A stretch of DNA of 16,791 nt from NCBI GenBank assembly GCA_964353255.1, contig CAYGVJ010000114.1, positions 1 to 16,791 of the forward strand, written 5' to 3'. The notes under the pieces were generated by a model that did not search any database, had not been told where the DNA came from, and worked only from the letters and a program-made list of their open reading frames with translations. Of this stretch, positions 6,020-13,144 are shown piece by piece. Positions within the stretch are counted from its first letter, which is position 1; every line of letters starts with the position of its first letter. Source of the stretch: VFZS01 sp964353255 (GTDB lineage Bacteria > Acidobacteriota > Terriglobia > Bryobacterales > Bryobacteraceae). The position numbers were made by a program, and so were the translations under genes.

Positions 6020-9000
6020 ATGAGTATTCCCATGAAGAGGCCACACCTGCCCACGCTCCTCACGGCGGCTGCCCTGCTGGCAGCGCTGTGCTCCCCGGCT
6101 TTTCTTTCGGCTCAGACCAAGCTGCTGCGCTTCCCCGACATCCACGGGGACAAAGTCGTTTTCACCTACGCCGGCGACCTCTGGACCGCGTCGGTCCGAG
6201 GAGGCAACGCCACCCGGCTCACCGCCCATCCCGGGGTCGAGTTGTTCGCCAGGTTCTCACCCGACGGCCAGTGGATCGCCTTCACCGGCCAGTACGACGG
6301 CGACGAACAGGTCTACGTGATCCCCGCCTCGGGCGGCGTGCCCAAGCAGCTCACTTGGTACCCGGCGCGCGGGCCACTGCCCCCGCGCTGGGGTTACGAC
6401 AACCAGGTCTACGGGTGGACGCCGGACGGGAAGTCCATCCTGTTCCGGTCGATGCGCGACGGCTGGACCACCTCCAGCTCCCGCCTGTTTCTGGTCAGCG
6501 CCCAAGGCGGGCTCCCCGAGCCGCTGCCCATGCCCGTCTCCGGCGCCGGTGATCTCTCGCCCGATGCCCAGAAGATTGTATACTCCCCGCTGTTCCGCGA
6601 CTTCCGCACCTGGAAACGCTACCAGGGCGGCTGGGCGCAGGACCTCTACATCTTCGATCTGAAGACCTACCGCCTCGATCCGGTGGCGCAGTCCCCGCGC
6701 ACCGAGCGCGACCCCATGTGGATCGGCGACAAGATCTACTTCGCCTCCGACCGCACCGGCACCCTTAACCTCTATGAGTTCGACCCCGCCTCCAAGAAAG
6801 TCACCCCGCTTACCAGCTACACCCAGTGGGACGTGCGCTGGCCCAGCAAGGGTGACCAGCGGCAGATCATTTACGAACTGAACGGCGAGCTGCACGTCAT
6901 CGAAGCCAAGGTCGGCGCCAAGGCCCGGCAAATCCCTATCCACGTCCCCGACGACGGTCTGGCCGCGCGGCCTGCCCAGATGGCCGTGGGCACGCAGGTG
7001 GCGGACTTCGACCTCAGCCCCAAGGGCGAGCGCGCCCTGTTTGTGGCCCGCGGCGATGTCTTCACCGCGCCCATCGAGAAGGGCCCCTCCCGCAACCTCA
7101 CGCGCTCCGCCGGCGCGCACGATCGTGAGCCGAGCTGGGCCCCGGACGGCCGGCAGATCGCCTTCATCTCGGACCGCAGCGGGGAGGAGGAACTGTACCT
7201 GGTTGCGCAGGATGGCAGCGGGACGCCACAGCAGTTGACTCAGGGCGGCAAGGCCCGCCGCTATCGCCCGGCCTGGTCTCCGGACTCCAAGCGCATCGCC
7301 TTCAGCGACAAGGACGGCAAGCTGTATGCGCTCCGGCTCGAAGACAAGTCCGTCACCCAGGTGGCCGACGAGGCGCGCGGGCAGCTTCTCGACTACTCCT
7401 GGTCGCCCGACAGCGGCTGGCTGGCCTTCTCGATGAGCGACCCGAACGGCATGCGCTCGATCAACATCTGGAGCGCATCCGCGAACCGGCTCCAGCGGGT
7501 GACCGACGAGTTGTTCAATGAGACGAACCCAACCTGGGATCCGGACGGCAACTACCTCTACTACTTCAGCGACCGCGAGTACGCCCCGCTGTTGAGCACC
7601 ATCGAGTTCAACTACGCCGGCAGCCGCACGCGCGGCATCTTCGCCCTGGCCCTGCGCCGCGATGTGAAAAACCCCTTCCCTCCGGAGAGCGATGAGGCGA
7701 CCATCGACTCGAAAGAGGAAAAGAAGGACGAGAAAAAGGAAGCCGAGAAAAAGGCCGGACCCAAGGCCATCGAGATCGACTTCGACGGCCTGGCCCAGCG
7801 CGTGACCCGCGTGCCGGTCCCGTCTCACAACTACTCCGCCCTGGCGGCAGTCAAGGGCCACCTGCTGTACGTGCGCGGCTCCAACGCCTTCTATGGCCGC
7901 GAGCCGGAGACCCGGCCCGCCCTGATCATCTTCTCCGTCAAGGACCGCAAGGAAACCACTCTGGCCGAGGACATCAACGGTTATGCCCTATCCGCCGACG
8001 GCTCCAAGGTCCTGGTGCGCCAGGCCAACAACTACAACCTCTACGAAGCCAACCCCAAGGGCGCTGCCACCAGGAAGACCGTCCCCACCGCCGGCCTGAT
8101 GGTGGACCGCGTGCCCGCCGAGGAATGGAAGCAGATCTTCAATGAGGTGTGGCGGCGCTACCGCGACTTCTTCTACGTGTCCAACATGCACGGCTACGAC
8201 TGGGAGGCGCTGCGCCGGCAGTACCTGCCCTGGCTGGAGCACGTGGGGCATCGTTCCGATCTGAACTACGTGATCGGGGAGATGATCTCCGAGCTTAACG
8301 TCGGCCACACCTACGTCGCCGGAGGCGACTACACCATCCCGCCGCGCCCCAGAGTGGCCCTGCCGGGAGCGCGCTTCGAGCTGGACAAGGCCTCCGGGCG
8401 CTACCGGATCGCCTACATCCACCGCGGCCACAACGAGGAGCCGGTGTACCGCTCTCCGCTGACCGAGGTAGGCATCGACGTCAAAGCGGGCGACTACGTA
8501 TTGGCCATCGACGGCGAGGAACTGGCCGCCCCCGATAGCCCCTATCGCCTGCTGCGCGGCAAGGCTGACCGCCAGGTGCGGTTCATGGTCAACACCAAGC
8601 CCGCCCGCGACGGCGCTCACGACATCGTTTTCCAGCCCCTAGCCACCGAGAGCGACCTGATCTACCTCGAAATGGTGGAGAAGAACCGCCAGAAAGTGGA
8701 CCAGATGACCGGCGGCCGCGTGGGTTACCTGCACATCCCCAACATGAGCGCCGAGGGCCTCCGGGAATTCATCAAGTGGTACTACGGGCAGATTCGCAAG
8801 GAAGGCCTGGTAGTGGACGTGCGCTCCAACGGCGGCGGCAACGTCTCGCAGATGCTGATCGAGCGTCTGCGCCGCGAGCTGCTGGCTACGGGCTTCGCGC
8901 GCACCTCCGACACGCCCACCACCTATCCCGCGGCCACCTTCTATGGCCACCTGGTGTGCGTTCTGAATGAGACCTCGGCCTCTGACGGCGACATCTTCCC

Positions 9001-9322
9001 CGCCATGTTCCGTGAGGCCCGCCTGGGGCCGCTCATCGGCAAACGCTCCTGGGGCGGCGTCATCGGCATCACCAACCGGGGGAACCTCATCGACAACGGC
9101 GAGATCAACGTGCCCGAGTTCGGCTTCGCCAGCAGGACCGGCGCCTGGATCATCGAAGGGCAAGGGGTCGAGCCCGACATCGTGGTGGAGAACGACGCCA
9201 AATCGGTCCTGGAAGGACGGGACCCGCAACTGGAGCGGGCGGTCGAAGAAGTCATGAAGCGCATCCAGGCCGCTCCCCGGCGGCTCCCCGCGCGGCCGGC
9301 GGATCCCGTTCGGACCAAGTAG
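6020..9322 (+). CDS. Tricorn-type S41 protease, exported
   Basis: A 1100-aa homologue of tricorn, a large serine peptidase that degrades oligopeptides. After a signal peptide (hydrophobic stretch LLTAAALLAALCSPAFLSA) come beta-propeller repeats with FSPDGQWIAF-, WAPDGRQIAFISD- and WSPDSKRIAF-type WD40/TolB-like blades, to about residue 560. A Lys/Glu-rich linker follows (about 564-582), then a second propeller, a C1 segment, a PDZ domain (about 811-861) and the S41 core. Catalytic residues by motif and spacing are H763, nucleophile S988 (SASDGD) and E1046; S988 to E1046 is 58 residues, as S965 to E1023 in Thermoplasma tricorn. The position of tricorn S745 is G762 here. ATG 6032 is an alternative start that removes only MSIP; neither has a Shine-Dalgarno. 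Unlike archaeal cytosolic tricorn, the signal peptide suggests periplasmic peptide digestion. Confidence 0.93.
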   Translation: MSIPMKRPHLPTLLTAAALLAALCSPAFLSAQTKLLRFPDIHGDKVVFTYAGDLWTASVRGGNATRLTAHPGVELFARFSPDGQWIAFTGQYDGDEQVYVIPASGGVPKQLTWYPARGPLPPRWGYDNQVYGWTPDGKSILFRSMRDGWTTSSSRLFLVSAQGGLPEPLPMPVSGAGDLSPDAQKIVYSPLFRDFRTWKRYQGGWAQDLYIFDLKTYRLDPVAQSPRTERDPMWIGDKIYFASDRTGTLNLYEFDPASKKVTPLTSYTQWDVRWPSKGDQRQIIYELNGELHVIEAKVGAKARQIPIHVPDDGLAARPAQMAVGTQVADFDLSPKGERALFVARGDVFTAPIEKGPSRNLTRSAGAHDREPSWAPDGRQIAFISDRSGEEELYLVAQDGSGTPQQLTQGGKARRYRPAWSPDSKRIAFSDKDGKLYALRLEDKSVTQVADEARGQLLDYSWSPDSGWLAFSMSDPNGMRSINIWSASANRLQRVTDELFNETNPTWDPDGNYLYYFSDREYAPLLSTIEFNYAGSRTRGIFALALRRDVKNPFPPESDEATIDSKEEKKDEKKEAEKKAGPKAIEIDFDGLAQRVTRVPVPSHNYSALAAVKGHLLYVRGSNAFYGREPETRPALIIFSVKDRKETTLAEDINGYALSADGSKVLVRQANNYNLYEANPKGAATRKTVPTAGLMVDRVPAEEWKQIFNEVWRRYRDFFYVSNMHGYDWEALRRQYLPWLEHVGHRSDLNYVIGEMISELNVGHTYVAGGDYTIPPRPRVALPGARFELDKASGRYRIAYIHRGHNEEPVYRSPLTEVGIDVKAGDYVLAIDGEELAAPDSPYRLLRGKADRQVRFMVNTKPARDGAHDIVFQPLATESDLIYLEMVEKNRQKVDQMTGGRVGYLHIPNMSAEGLREFIKWYYGQIRKEGLVVDVRSNGGGNVSQMLIERLRRELLATGFARTSDTPTTYPAATFYGHLVCVLNETSASDGDIFPAMFREARLGPLIGKRSWGGVIGITNRGNLIDNGEINVPEFGFASRTGAWIIEGQGVEPDIVVENDAKSVLEGRDPQLERAVEEVMKRIQAAPRRLPARPADPVRTK

Positions 9323-9336
9323 GCCCCGAGGACGCG

Positions 9337-9343
9337 AAGGAGG
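9337..9343 (+). promoter_or_regulatory. Ribosome-binding site AAGGAGG
   Basis: A perfect anti-16S match, AAGGAGG, sits 6 nt before the GTG at 9350 and settles that GTG as the start of the substrate-binding lipoprotein. It lies inside the 27-nt spacer after the protease stop, so the gene can be translated independently from a shared message. Confidence 0.85.
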
Positions 9344-9349
9344 ACGACC

Positions 9350-10228
9350 GTGAATCGCACCCGGCTGGCGGCCGTGGCCATAGCGGCGACGGCTTTATTG
9401 GGTTGTTCCAGGCAGCAGGCGCTCAGAGTTGGCGCGAAGAACACCACCGAGCAGGCGGTGCTGGCCGAGATCGTCGCCCAGCACCTCGAGCGGCGCCTGC
9501 GGCTTCCCGTCGAGCGCAGGCTGAATCTGGGCGACACCTTGGTGACCCACCAGGCTCTCCTCACCGGCACCGTGGACCTTTATCCGGAATACTGCGGCGT
9601 GGTTCTGGCCGTCATCCTCAAGCTGCCGCCGGAGCCCAACCCGACGACGGCCTTCGAGCGCGTGCGTAACGAACTCCTCGCCCGGTCGGCCATCGAGTGG
9701 CTGGATCCGCTGGGCTTCAGCAACGACTATGCCCTGGTGGTGCGCGCTGGGGAAGCGCGCGCCGCCGGGCTCGAAACGGTGAGCGATGCGGCCGGTTACG
9801 CGGCGCGCTGGACGCTGGGGGTCAGCCGGCAGTTCCTCGAACAGCCGGCCTGGTACCAGCGCCTGATGACGGTTTACGGGCTGCCCCTGGCGGCGGGGCC
9901 CAAGGTCATGGACCCGGGTAGGCTCTATCAGGCTCTGGCCAAGAAGGAAGTGGGCATGGTGGCCGGCCACGCCACCGACAGCGCACTGACCTCCGCCGAC
10001 TTCAAAGTTCTGCGAGACGACAAGGACGCCTTCCCTTCGGCTCAGGCCGCGCTGGCGGTGCGCTCCGAAGCCCTGGCTCGCTACCCGGCTCTCAAGCCAG
10101 CGCTGGCTGAGCTTGCCGGCAAATTCTCGGCCGAGTTGATGCGGCAGTTGAACTACCAGGTGGACGTCGAGCGCCGTCCGCTGGCCGAGGTGGCTGCCGG
10201 CTTCCTGCGCCAGGCCGGGCTGCGGTAA
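9350..10228 (+). CDS. Glycine betaine/choline-type ABC substrate-binding lipoprotein
   Basis: A 292-aa periplasmic binding protein of the OpuAC/OsmF (QAT) class, which captures quaternary amines such as glycine betaine or choline for an ABC importer. The N-terminus MNRTRLAAVAIAATALLGC ends in a lipobox (LLGC, C19), so it should be lipid-anchored. Features typical of the class are LRVGAKNTTEQAVLAEIVA after the signal, LTGTVDLYPEYCG with aromatic residues for the cation-binding site, and GFSNDYALVVR. The start is GTG 9350 with an ideal Shine-Dalgarno. It follows the tricorn-type protease by 27 nt on the same strand and is probably co-transcribed. No permease or ATPase gene is in the window and the next gene converges, so it is an orphan component relying on a transporter elsewhere. 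The exact ligand is uncertain. Confidence 0.88.
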   Translation: MNRTRLAAVAIAATALLGCSRQQALRVGAKNTTEQAVLAEIVAQHLERRLRLPVERRLNLGDTLVTHQALLTGTVDLYPEYCGVVLAVILKLPPEPNPTTAFERVRNELLARSAIEWLDPLGFSNDYALVVRAGEARAAGLETVSDAAGYAARWTLGVSRQFLEQPAWYQRLMTVYGLPLAAGPKVMDPGRLYQALAKKEVGMVAGHATDSALTSADFKVLRDDKDAFPSAQAALAVRSEALARYPALKPALAELAGKFSAELMRQLNYQVDVERRPLAEVAAGFLRQAGLR

Positions 10229-10229
10229 G

Positions 10230-10263
10230 GCTGCTGCTGCCCGCCTTTCGGCGCTACAGCAGC
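10230..10263. terminator. Possible bidirectional terminator between convergent genes
   Basis: Nested dyads lie at the convergent junction. The outer pair is GCTGCTG (10230-10236) with CAGCAGC (10257-10263), and the inner hairpin is CGCC-TTTC-GGCG (10242-10253). There is no T-tract on either side, so it is not a classical intrinsic terminator. The outer arm also enters the last codons of the guanylyltransferase gene. The assignment rests on position and symmetry only. Confidence 0.35.
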
Positions 10264-11333
10264 TCCGCCCGCTTCCTGCGCTCCAGTTCCTCGACCACCT
10301 TGCCCACCTGCTGCGCGCGGCTGCGGTCCGCCACCAGCAGGGCGTCGGGAGTGTCTACTACGATCAGCTTGTCCACTCCCAGCAGGGCCACCAGCTTGCC
10401 TTCGGCGTCTACGTAGTTGCCCCCGCTCGCCAGGGCCAGGATCTCCGCGCGCCCCGCGTTGCCCGCGGCATCGTGGGGCAGCAGCTCCCAGACCGCGTTC
10501 CAGCTACCCACATCGTTCCACGCGATGTCGCCGGCAGGCAGGCCGACCACTCCCTGGGCCTTCTCCATCACGGCGTAGTCCACCGAGATGTTCTCGCACC
10601 GCGGAAATGCCTCCCGCAAGCGGCTGGAGAACCGGCGATCCGAGAAGTCCGGCAGCGCCGCCAGTAGCGTCGCGGTCTTGGGCAGGTGCTGCCGCAAAGC
10701 CTCCAGGTACACATCCGCCCGCCAGAAGAACATCCCCGAGTTCCAATAGAAGCGCCCGGCAGCGACGTACTCCTCAGCCGTCTGGCGATCGGGCTTCTCG
10801 CGGAAGCTCAGCACACGCAGCGGTCTGAGGCTCCCTGGCCGCACTCCTTCCGGAAACTCGATGTAGCCGTAGCCGGTCTCGGGCCAGCGCGGCCGGATCC
10901 CCAGCACCACCAGGCGGCCTCGCGCGGCGGCGCGAAAGGCCCCCGCCAGCAAGCGCAGGAACCGTCCCAGCTTGCCGATCACGTGGTCGGCCGGGAAGAC
11001 CCCCATCACCGCCTGCGGGTCGAGGGACCTCAGGATGTGCGCCGCCAGCCCGATGGCCGGAGCGGTGTTGCGCTGCTCCGGCTCCGCCAGGATCTGGCCG
11101 CGGGGCACCTCCGGCAACTGCCGGATGATCTCCGCCCGCAGATGACGGTTGGTGAGCACCCAGATCCGCTCGGGCGCCAGGAGCGGCCGCAGCCGCTCCA
11201 CCGTCTGCTGGATCAGCGAGCGCTCCCCTAGCACGTTAAGAACTTGCTTGGCGCGCCGCCGCCGGCTGCGCGGCCAGAACCGCGTGCCCCGCCCCCCGGC
11301 TATGATCACACCGTAGTAGTTGTCTTTGGGCAT
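10254..11333 (-). CDS. manC: Mannose-1-phosphate guanylyltransferase
   Basis: Forms GDP-mannose from mannose-1-phosphate and GTP in the cytoplasm, supplying mannosyl and fucosyl units for polysaccharides. The nucleotidyltransferase signature IAGGRGTRFWPRSR...KQ is at residues 11-30. It is followed by EPEQRNTAPAIGLAA, GVFPADHVI (metal-binding Asp), ETGYGYIEFP, FREKP, FYWNSGMFFWRADV, DYAVMEKA and WNDVGSW, all typical of GDP-mannose pyrophosphorylases. At 359 aa it is the short, single-domain form without the C-terminal phosphomannose isomerase domain. The start is ATG 11333. A small hairpin (GGGGC/GCCCC, 11338-11350) sits just upstream where a Shine-Dalgarno would be, and none is evident. It lies 27 nt after the small secreted protein gene and could share its promoter; no other capsule or LPS genes are nearby. 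The sequence does not strictly separate ManC from the paralogous name Gmp. Confidence 0.92.
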   Translation of the reverse strand: MPKDNYYGVIIAGGRGTRFWPRSRRRRAKQVLNVLGERSLIQQTVERLRPLLAPERIWVLTNRHLRAEIIRQLPEVPRGQILAEPEQRNTAPAIGLAAHILRSLDPQAVMGVFPADHVIGKLGRFLRLLAGAFRAAARGRLVVLGIRPRWPETGYGYIEFPEGVRPGSLRPLRVLSFREKPDRQTAEEYVAAGRFYWNSGMFFWRADVYLEALRQHLPKTATLLAALPDFSDRRFSSRLREAFPRCENISVDYAVMEKAQGVVGLPAGDIAWNDVGSWNAVWELLPHDAAGNAGRAEILALASGGNYVDAEGKLVALLGVDKLIVVDTPDALLVADRSRAQQVGKVVEELERRKRAELL

Positions 11334-11360
11334 GAATGGGGCGGTGCCCCCGCGGCCGCG

Positions 11361-11855
11361 CTACTTGGGAAGCTCGTACTCGCCTTCCACCTCGATGGTC
11401 GTGGTGCCGTCGGCTGCCACCGTGCCCTTGTAAGTGCCCTTGCCTTTGATGCCCTTGAGCTTGCCGGTGCCCCCGGTGTAGCTCCAGGTGCCTTCGTGGG
11501 ACTGGGGCACACCCTCCTTCAAGGTGACTGGCCCCTGGGTGGTGGAAAAGTACTTGTCTCCGTTGGCCATGGTTCCCACCGCGGCGCTCCGGCTGCGTCC
11601 GCGGTTGCCGCTGACGTCGTTGAACGCCGTGTACTCGTGGTCCTTGGCCGCCGTCCCCGCGATTTCCGGAGCGTTGCTCCAGGTGCACTTCACTTTGCTG
11701 ATGGTGAAAGCATGGTCGGGCCGGTCGCCCACCGGGATGGCGTACGCCGGGTCCCCCTTGCCGCATTGCAGCGTGCCCGTAATCTTGGTTTGCGCCCACA
11801 CCGCCGTAGCCAGCGCGAGCACGATCAGAAACATCACAACAGTCTTCACCCGCAT
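11361..11855 (-). CDS. Small secreted protein, function unknown
   Basis: A 164-aa protein I do not recognise. The N-terminus (MRVKTVVMFLIVLALATAVWA followed by Q) is a clear Sec signal peptide, with cleavage probable after VWA, leaving about 143 mature residues. The mature part is rich in Gly, Thr and Lys with alternating polar and hydrophobic residues, suggesting an all-beta fold. It has two cysteines (LQCGKG and VKCTWS) that could form a disulfide. The segment GTWSYTGGTGKLKGIKGKGT looks like a conserved turn-rich motif. ATG 11855 is chosen because AGGAGG lies 5 nt upstream and the signal peptide starts there; the frame is open 19 codons further. It is followed by the guanylyltransferase 27 nt downstream. 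A 6-bp stem lies in its leader. Confidence 0.8.
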   Translation of the reverse strand: MRVKTVVMFLIVLALATAVWAQTKITGTLQCGKGDPAYAIPVGDRPDHAFTISKVKCTWSNAPEIAGTAAKDHEYTAFNDVSGNRGRSRSAAVGTMANGDKYFSTTQGPVTLKEGVPQSHEGTWSYTGGTGKLKGIKGKGTYKGTVAADGTTTIEVEGEYELPK

Positions 11856-11868
11856 GGATCCTCCTTGC

Positions 11869-11894
11869 CCAGGGTTTCCCTCTTGGGTCCCTGG
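11869..11894 (-). promoter_or_regulatory. Leader stem-loop upstream of the secreted-protein RBS
   Basis: On the minus-strand transcript CCAGGG (11889-11894) can pair with CCCTGG (11869-11874) across a 14-nt loop. This places a 6-bp stem a couple of bases upstream of the AAGGAGG ribosome-binding site. It could be a simple stabilising 5' structure. No terminator T-tract and no alternative pairing with the Shine-Dalgarno were seen, so it is not called as a riboswitch or attenuator. Confidence 0.3.
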
Positions 11895-11919
11895 TTCCGT
11901 ACAAGCATACACCTTTATT

Positions 11920-11944
11920 CGGAGCCGCGACCGTCAGGGAGCGG
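11920..11944. repeat. Candidate short dispersed repeat (25 nt)
   Basis: The block from CGGAGCCGCGACC (11920-11932) through GTCAGGGAGCGG (11933-11944) lies in the 112-nt spacer after lepB. It resembles, from memory, a short intergenic sequence that recurs across genomes of acidobacteria and related high-GC bacteria. It occurs once in this window, so the repeat status is recall and inference and needs genome-wide counting. Confidence 0.35.
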
Positions 11945-11967
11945 ACTGCCAGGGTGCTCGCCCGCCC

Positions 11968-12756
11968 CTACCCGCCGTGATAGCCCCGCACCAGCTTCAG
12001 CGTCCGCCGCCAGCGGGTCTTCGAGAAGAAGTTCTGCATCACGTCCAGCAGGTGATCCAGGCTGATGGTGGGCTTGGCAAGCTGTTCGGTGGGGGCGTCG
12101 AAGGACCAGTAGATCAGCAGCGGCTTGCCAATGATGTTCTCGCGCGGCACGAATCCCCAATAGCGGCAGTCCCAGGAGGAGTCCCGGTTGTCACCCATGG
12201 CGAAGTAGTGCCCGGGCGGAACCACCAGCTCGCCGTTTTCCACGTGCTTCTCCAGCATCTCCAGCGCCGGCTTCGGCAGCGGCAGGTTGGGCACGCCAGG
12301 GAAGTTGTCGCGATAGGAGTCCGAGTACGGGGTCTTGTGGTACTTGTAAGGTTCCGCCAGCTTCACCCCGTTTCGGTAGACCTCCTTGTTCTCGATCCGG
12401 ATACGGTCTCCCGGGATTCCGATCACCCGCTTCACATAGGTCTGCCGGATGTCCAGCGGGTAGCGGAACACGATCATGTCCCCGCGCTGGAGAGGCTCAT
12501 AGGGCAACAGGTGGCGGCTCACCGGCCCGGCCGGCGCATAGGAGAGCTTGTCCACCAGCAAGTGGTCTCCGATCAGCAGGGTGTCTTCCATCGACCCTGT
12601 CGGGATGACGAAGGCCTGCACCAGCGTAGTGATCCCGAACAGCAGCAACACCACCGTGACGGTCCACTCCGCCACCCAGCCCCGCGCCGCCTCCAGCCGC
12701 CTGGTGACGACCGGCTGCGGGTCCTCCTCAACTGTACTCACTCGCCGACGACTCAC
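11968..12756 (-). CDS. lepB: Signal peptidase I
   Basis: Membrane-bound serine protease that removes signal peptides from Sec and Tat substrates on the outer face of the inner membrane. One N-terminal transmembrane helix (about residues 31-50, WTVTVVLLLFGITTLVQAFV) precedes the catalytic serine S55 in IPTGSMEDTL. The general base K109 is in YVKRVIGIPGD, and GDNRDSSWDCRYWGFVP (about 188-203) is box E. Length is 262 aa, with a basic C-terminal tail of about 40 residues after the core. The start is GTG 12756 with GAGGAG 4 nt upstream; GTG at 12741 is a shorter option. It is the last gene of the ffh-rpsP cluster, 52 nt after the small membrane protein. Functionally it fits with Ffh, which targets the same preproteins. 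Confidence 0.95.
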   Translation of the reverse strand: MSRRRVSTVEEDPQPVVTRRLEAARGWVAEWTVTVVLLLFGITTLVQAFVIPTGSMEDTLLIGDHLLVDKLSYAPAGPVSRHLLPYEPLQRGDMIVFRYPLDIRQTYVKRVIGIPGDRIRIENKEVYRNGVKLAEPYKYHKTPYSDSYRDNFPGVPNLPLPKPALEMLEKHVENGELVVPPGHYFAMGDNRDSSWDCRYWGFVPRENIIGKPLLIYWSFDAPTEQLAKPTISLDHLLDVMQNFFSKTRWRRTLKLVRGYHGG

Positions 12757-12808
12757 GCTTCTCCTCGCTTCGCTCGCTGCTTCATATTCTACCTGGAGAC
12801 CGGCCCCC

Positions 12809-13144
12809 TCACCTATCCCCCTCGCCTTCCGGCAGCAACCATTTCAACAGACGCAGCAGTTCGTAGAAGGAAACACCCACGTTGATCAGGCCCAGGCCGT
12901 TGACCGCGCCGCGAAAGTAGGGACTCAGCCACACCTCCGGCCAGCCCCCTCGCCAGGAGCCGAAGAAGTTCCGGTCCCACACCCACAGCCAGGGGAGAAT
13001 CAGTAGGGCGGCCCCCAGCACCGAGCACCCCAGCGCCCAGGCCAGCGCGCCCGCCACCTGTCGCCAGTTCGGGCGCGGCGCCTCCGGCGCTGGCAGAGCA
13101 GCGCAACGGCTCTCGGTCTTGACCGGCTCCTCTTTCAGCGGCAT
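12809..13144 (-). CDS. Small two-helix membrane protein, unknown
   Basis: A 111-aa protein I cannot assign to a family. A charged N-terminal stretch (MPLKEEPVKTESRC) leads to a first hydrophobic helix at about residues 31-54 (ALAWALGCSVLGAALLILPW). A short linker rich in Trp and Gly (FGSWRGGWPEVW) follows, then a second helix containing GLGLINVGVSFYELLRLLKWLL and an acidic tail. The start is ATG 13144, overlapping the rnhB stop by 10 nt, with GAGG 7 nt upstream. The overlap and the Shine-Dalgarno support a real, translationally coupled gene rather than a chance frame. A longer open frame reaching 13432 runs antiphase over rnhB and is not used. Its position before lepB suggests a membrane or secretion context, but that is only positional inference. 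Confidence 0.7.
   Translation of the reverse strand: MPLKEEPVKTESRCAALPAPEAPRPNWRQVAGALAWALGCSVLGAALLILPWLWVWDRNFFGSWRGGWPEVWLSPYFRGAVNGLGLINVGVSFYELLRLLKWLLPEGEGDR

Noticed and set aside
6011..6021. TAGTAT/TATCAT as a -10 box for the tricorn-type protease
   Set aside because: No -35-like hexamer lies 16-18 nt upstream (the position is occupied by the GC-rich hairpin), so there is not enough support for a promoter call.
5858..6229. The 124-codon upstream extension of the amidohydrolase frame
   Set aside because: It runs through the palindromic repeat region and the start of the divergent protease gene; the downstream ATG has the signal peptide and a ribosome-binding region.
6257..7861. A 534-codon minus-strand frame inside the tricorn-type protease gene
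   Set aside because: It is the antisense shadow of the propeller repeats; the sense frame has a signal peptide, propeller blades and catalytic motifs.
12758..12784. Repeated GAAGC/GCGAGC words before lepB as a possible regulatory repeat
   Set aside because: The words are 5-6 nt long and irregularly spaced; the stretch is best explained as part of a purine-rich ribosome-binding region in GC-rich DNA.
11488..12885. A 465-codon plus-strand frame spanning the secreted protein and lepB
   Set aside because: It crosses an intergenic repeat and runs antisense to lepB; no start signal or domain supports it.
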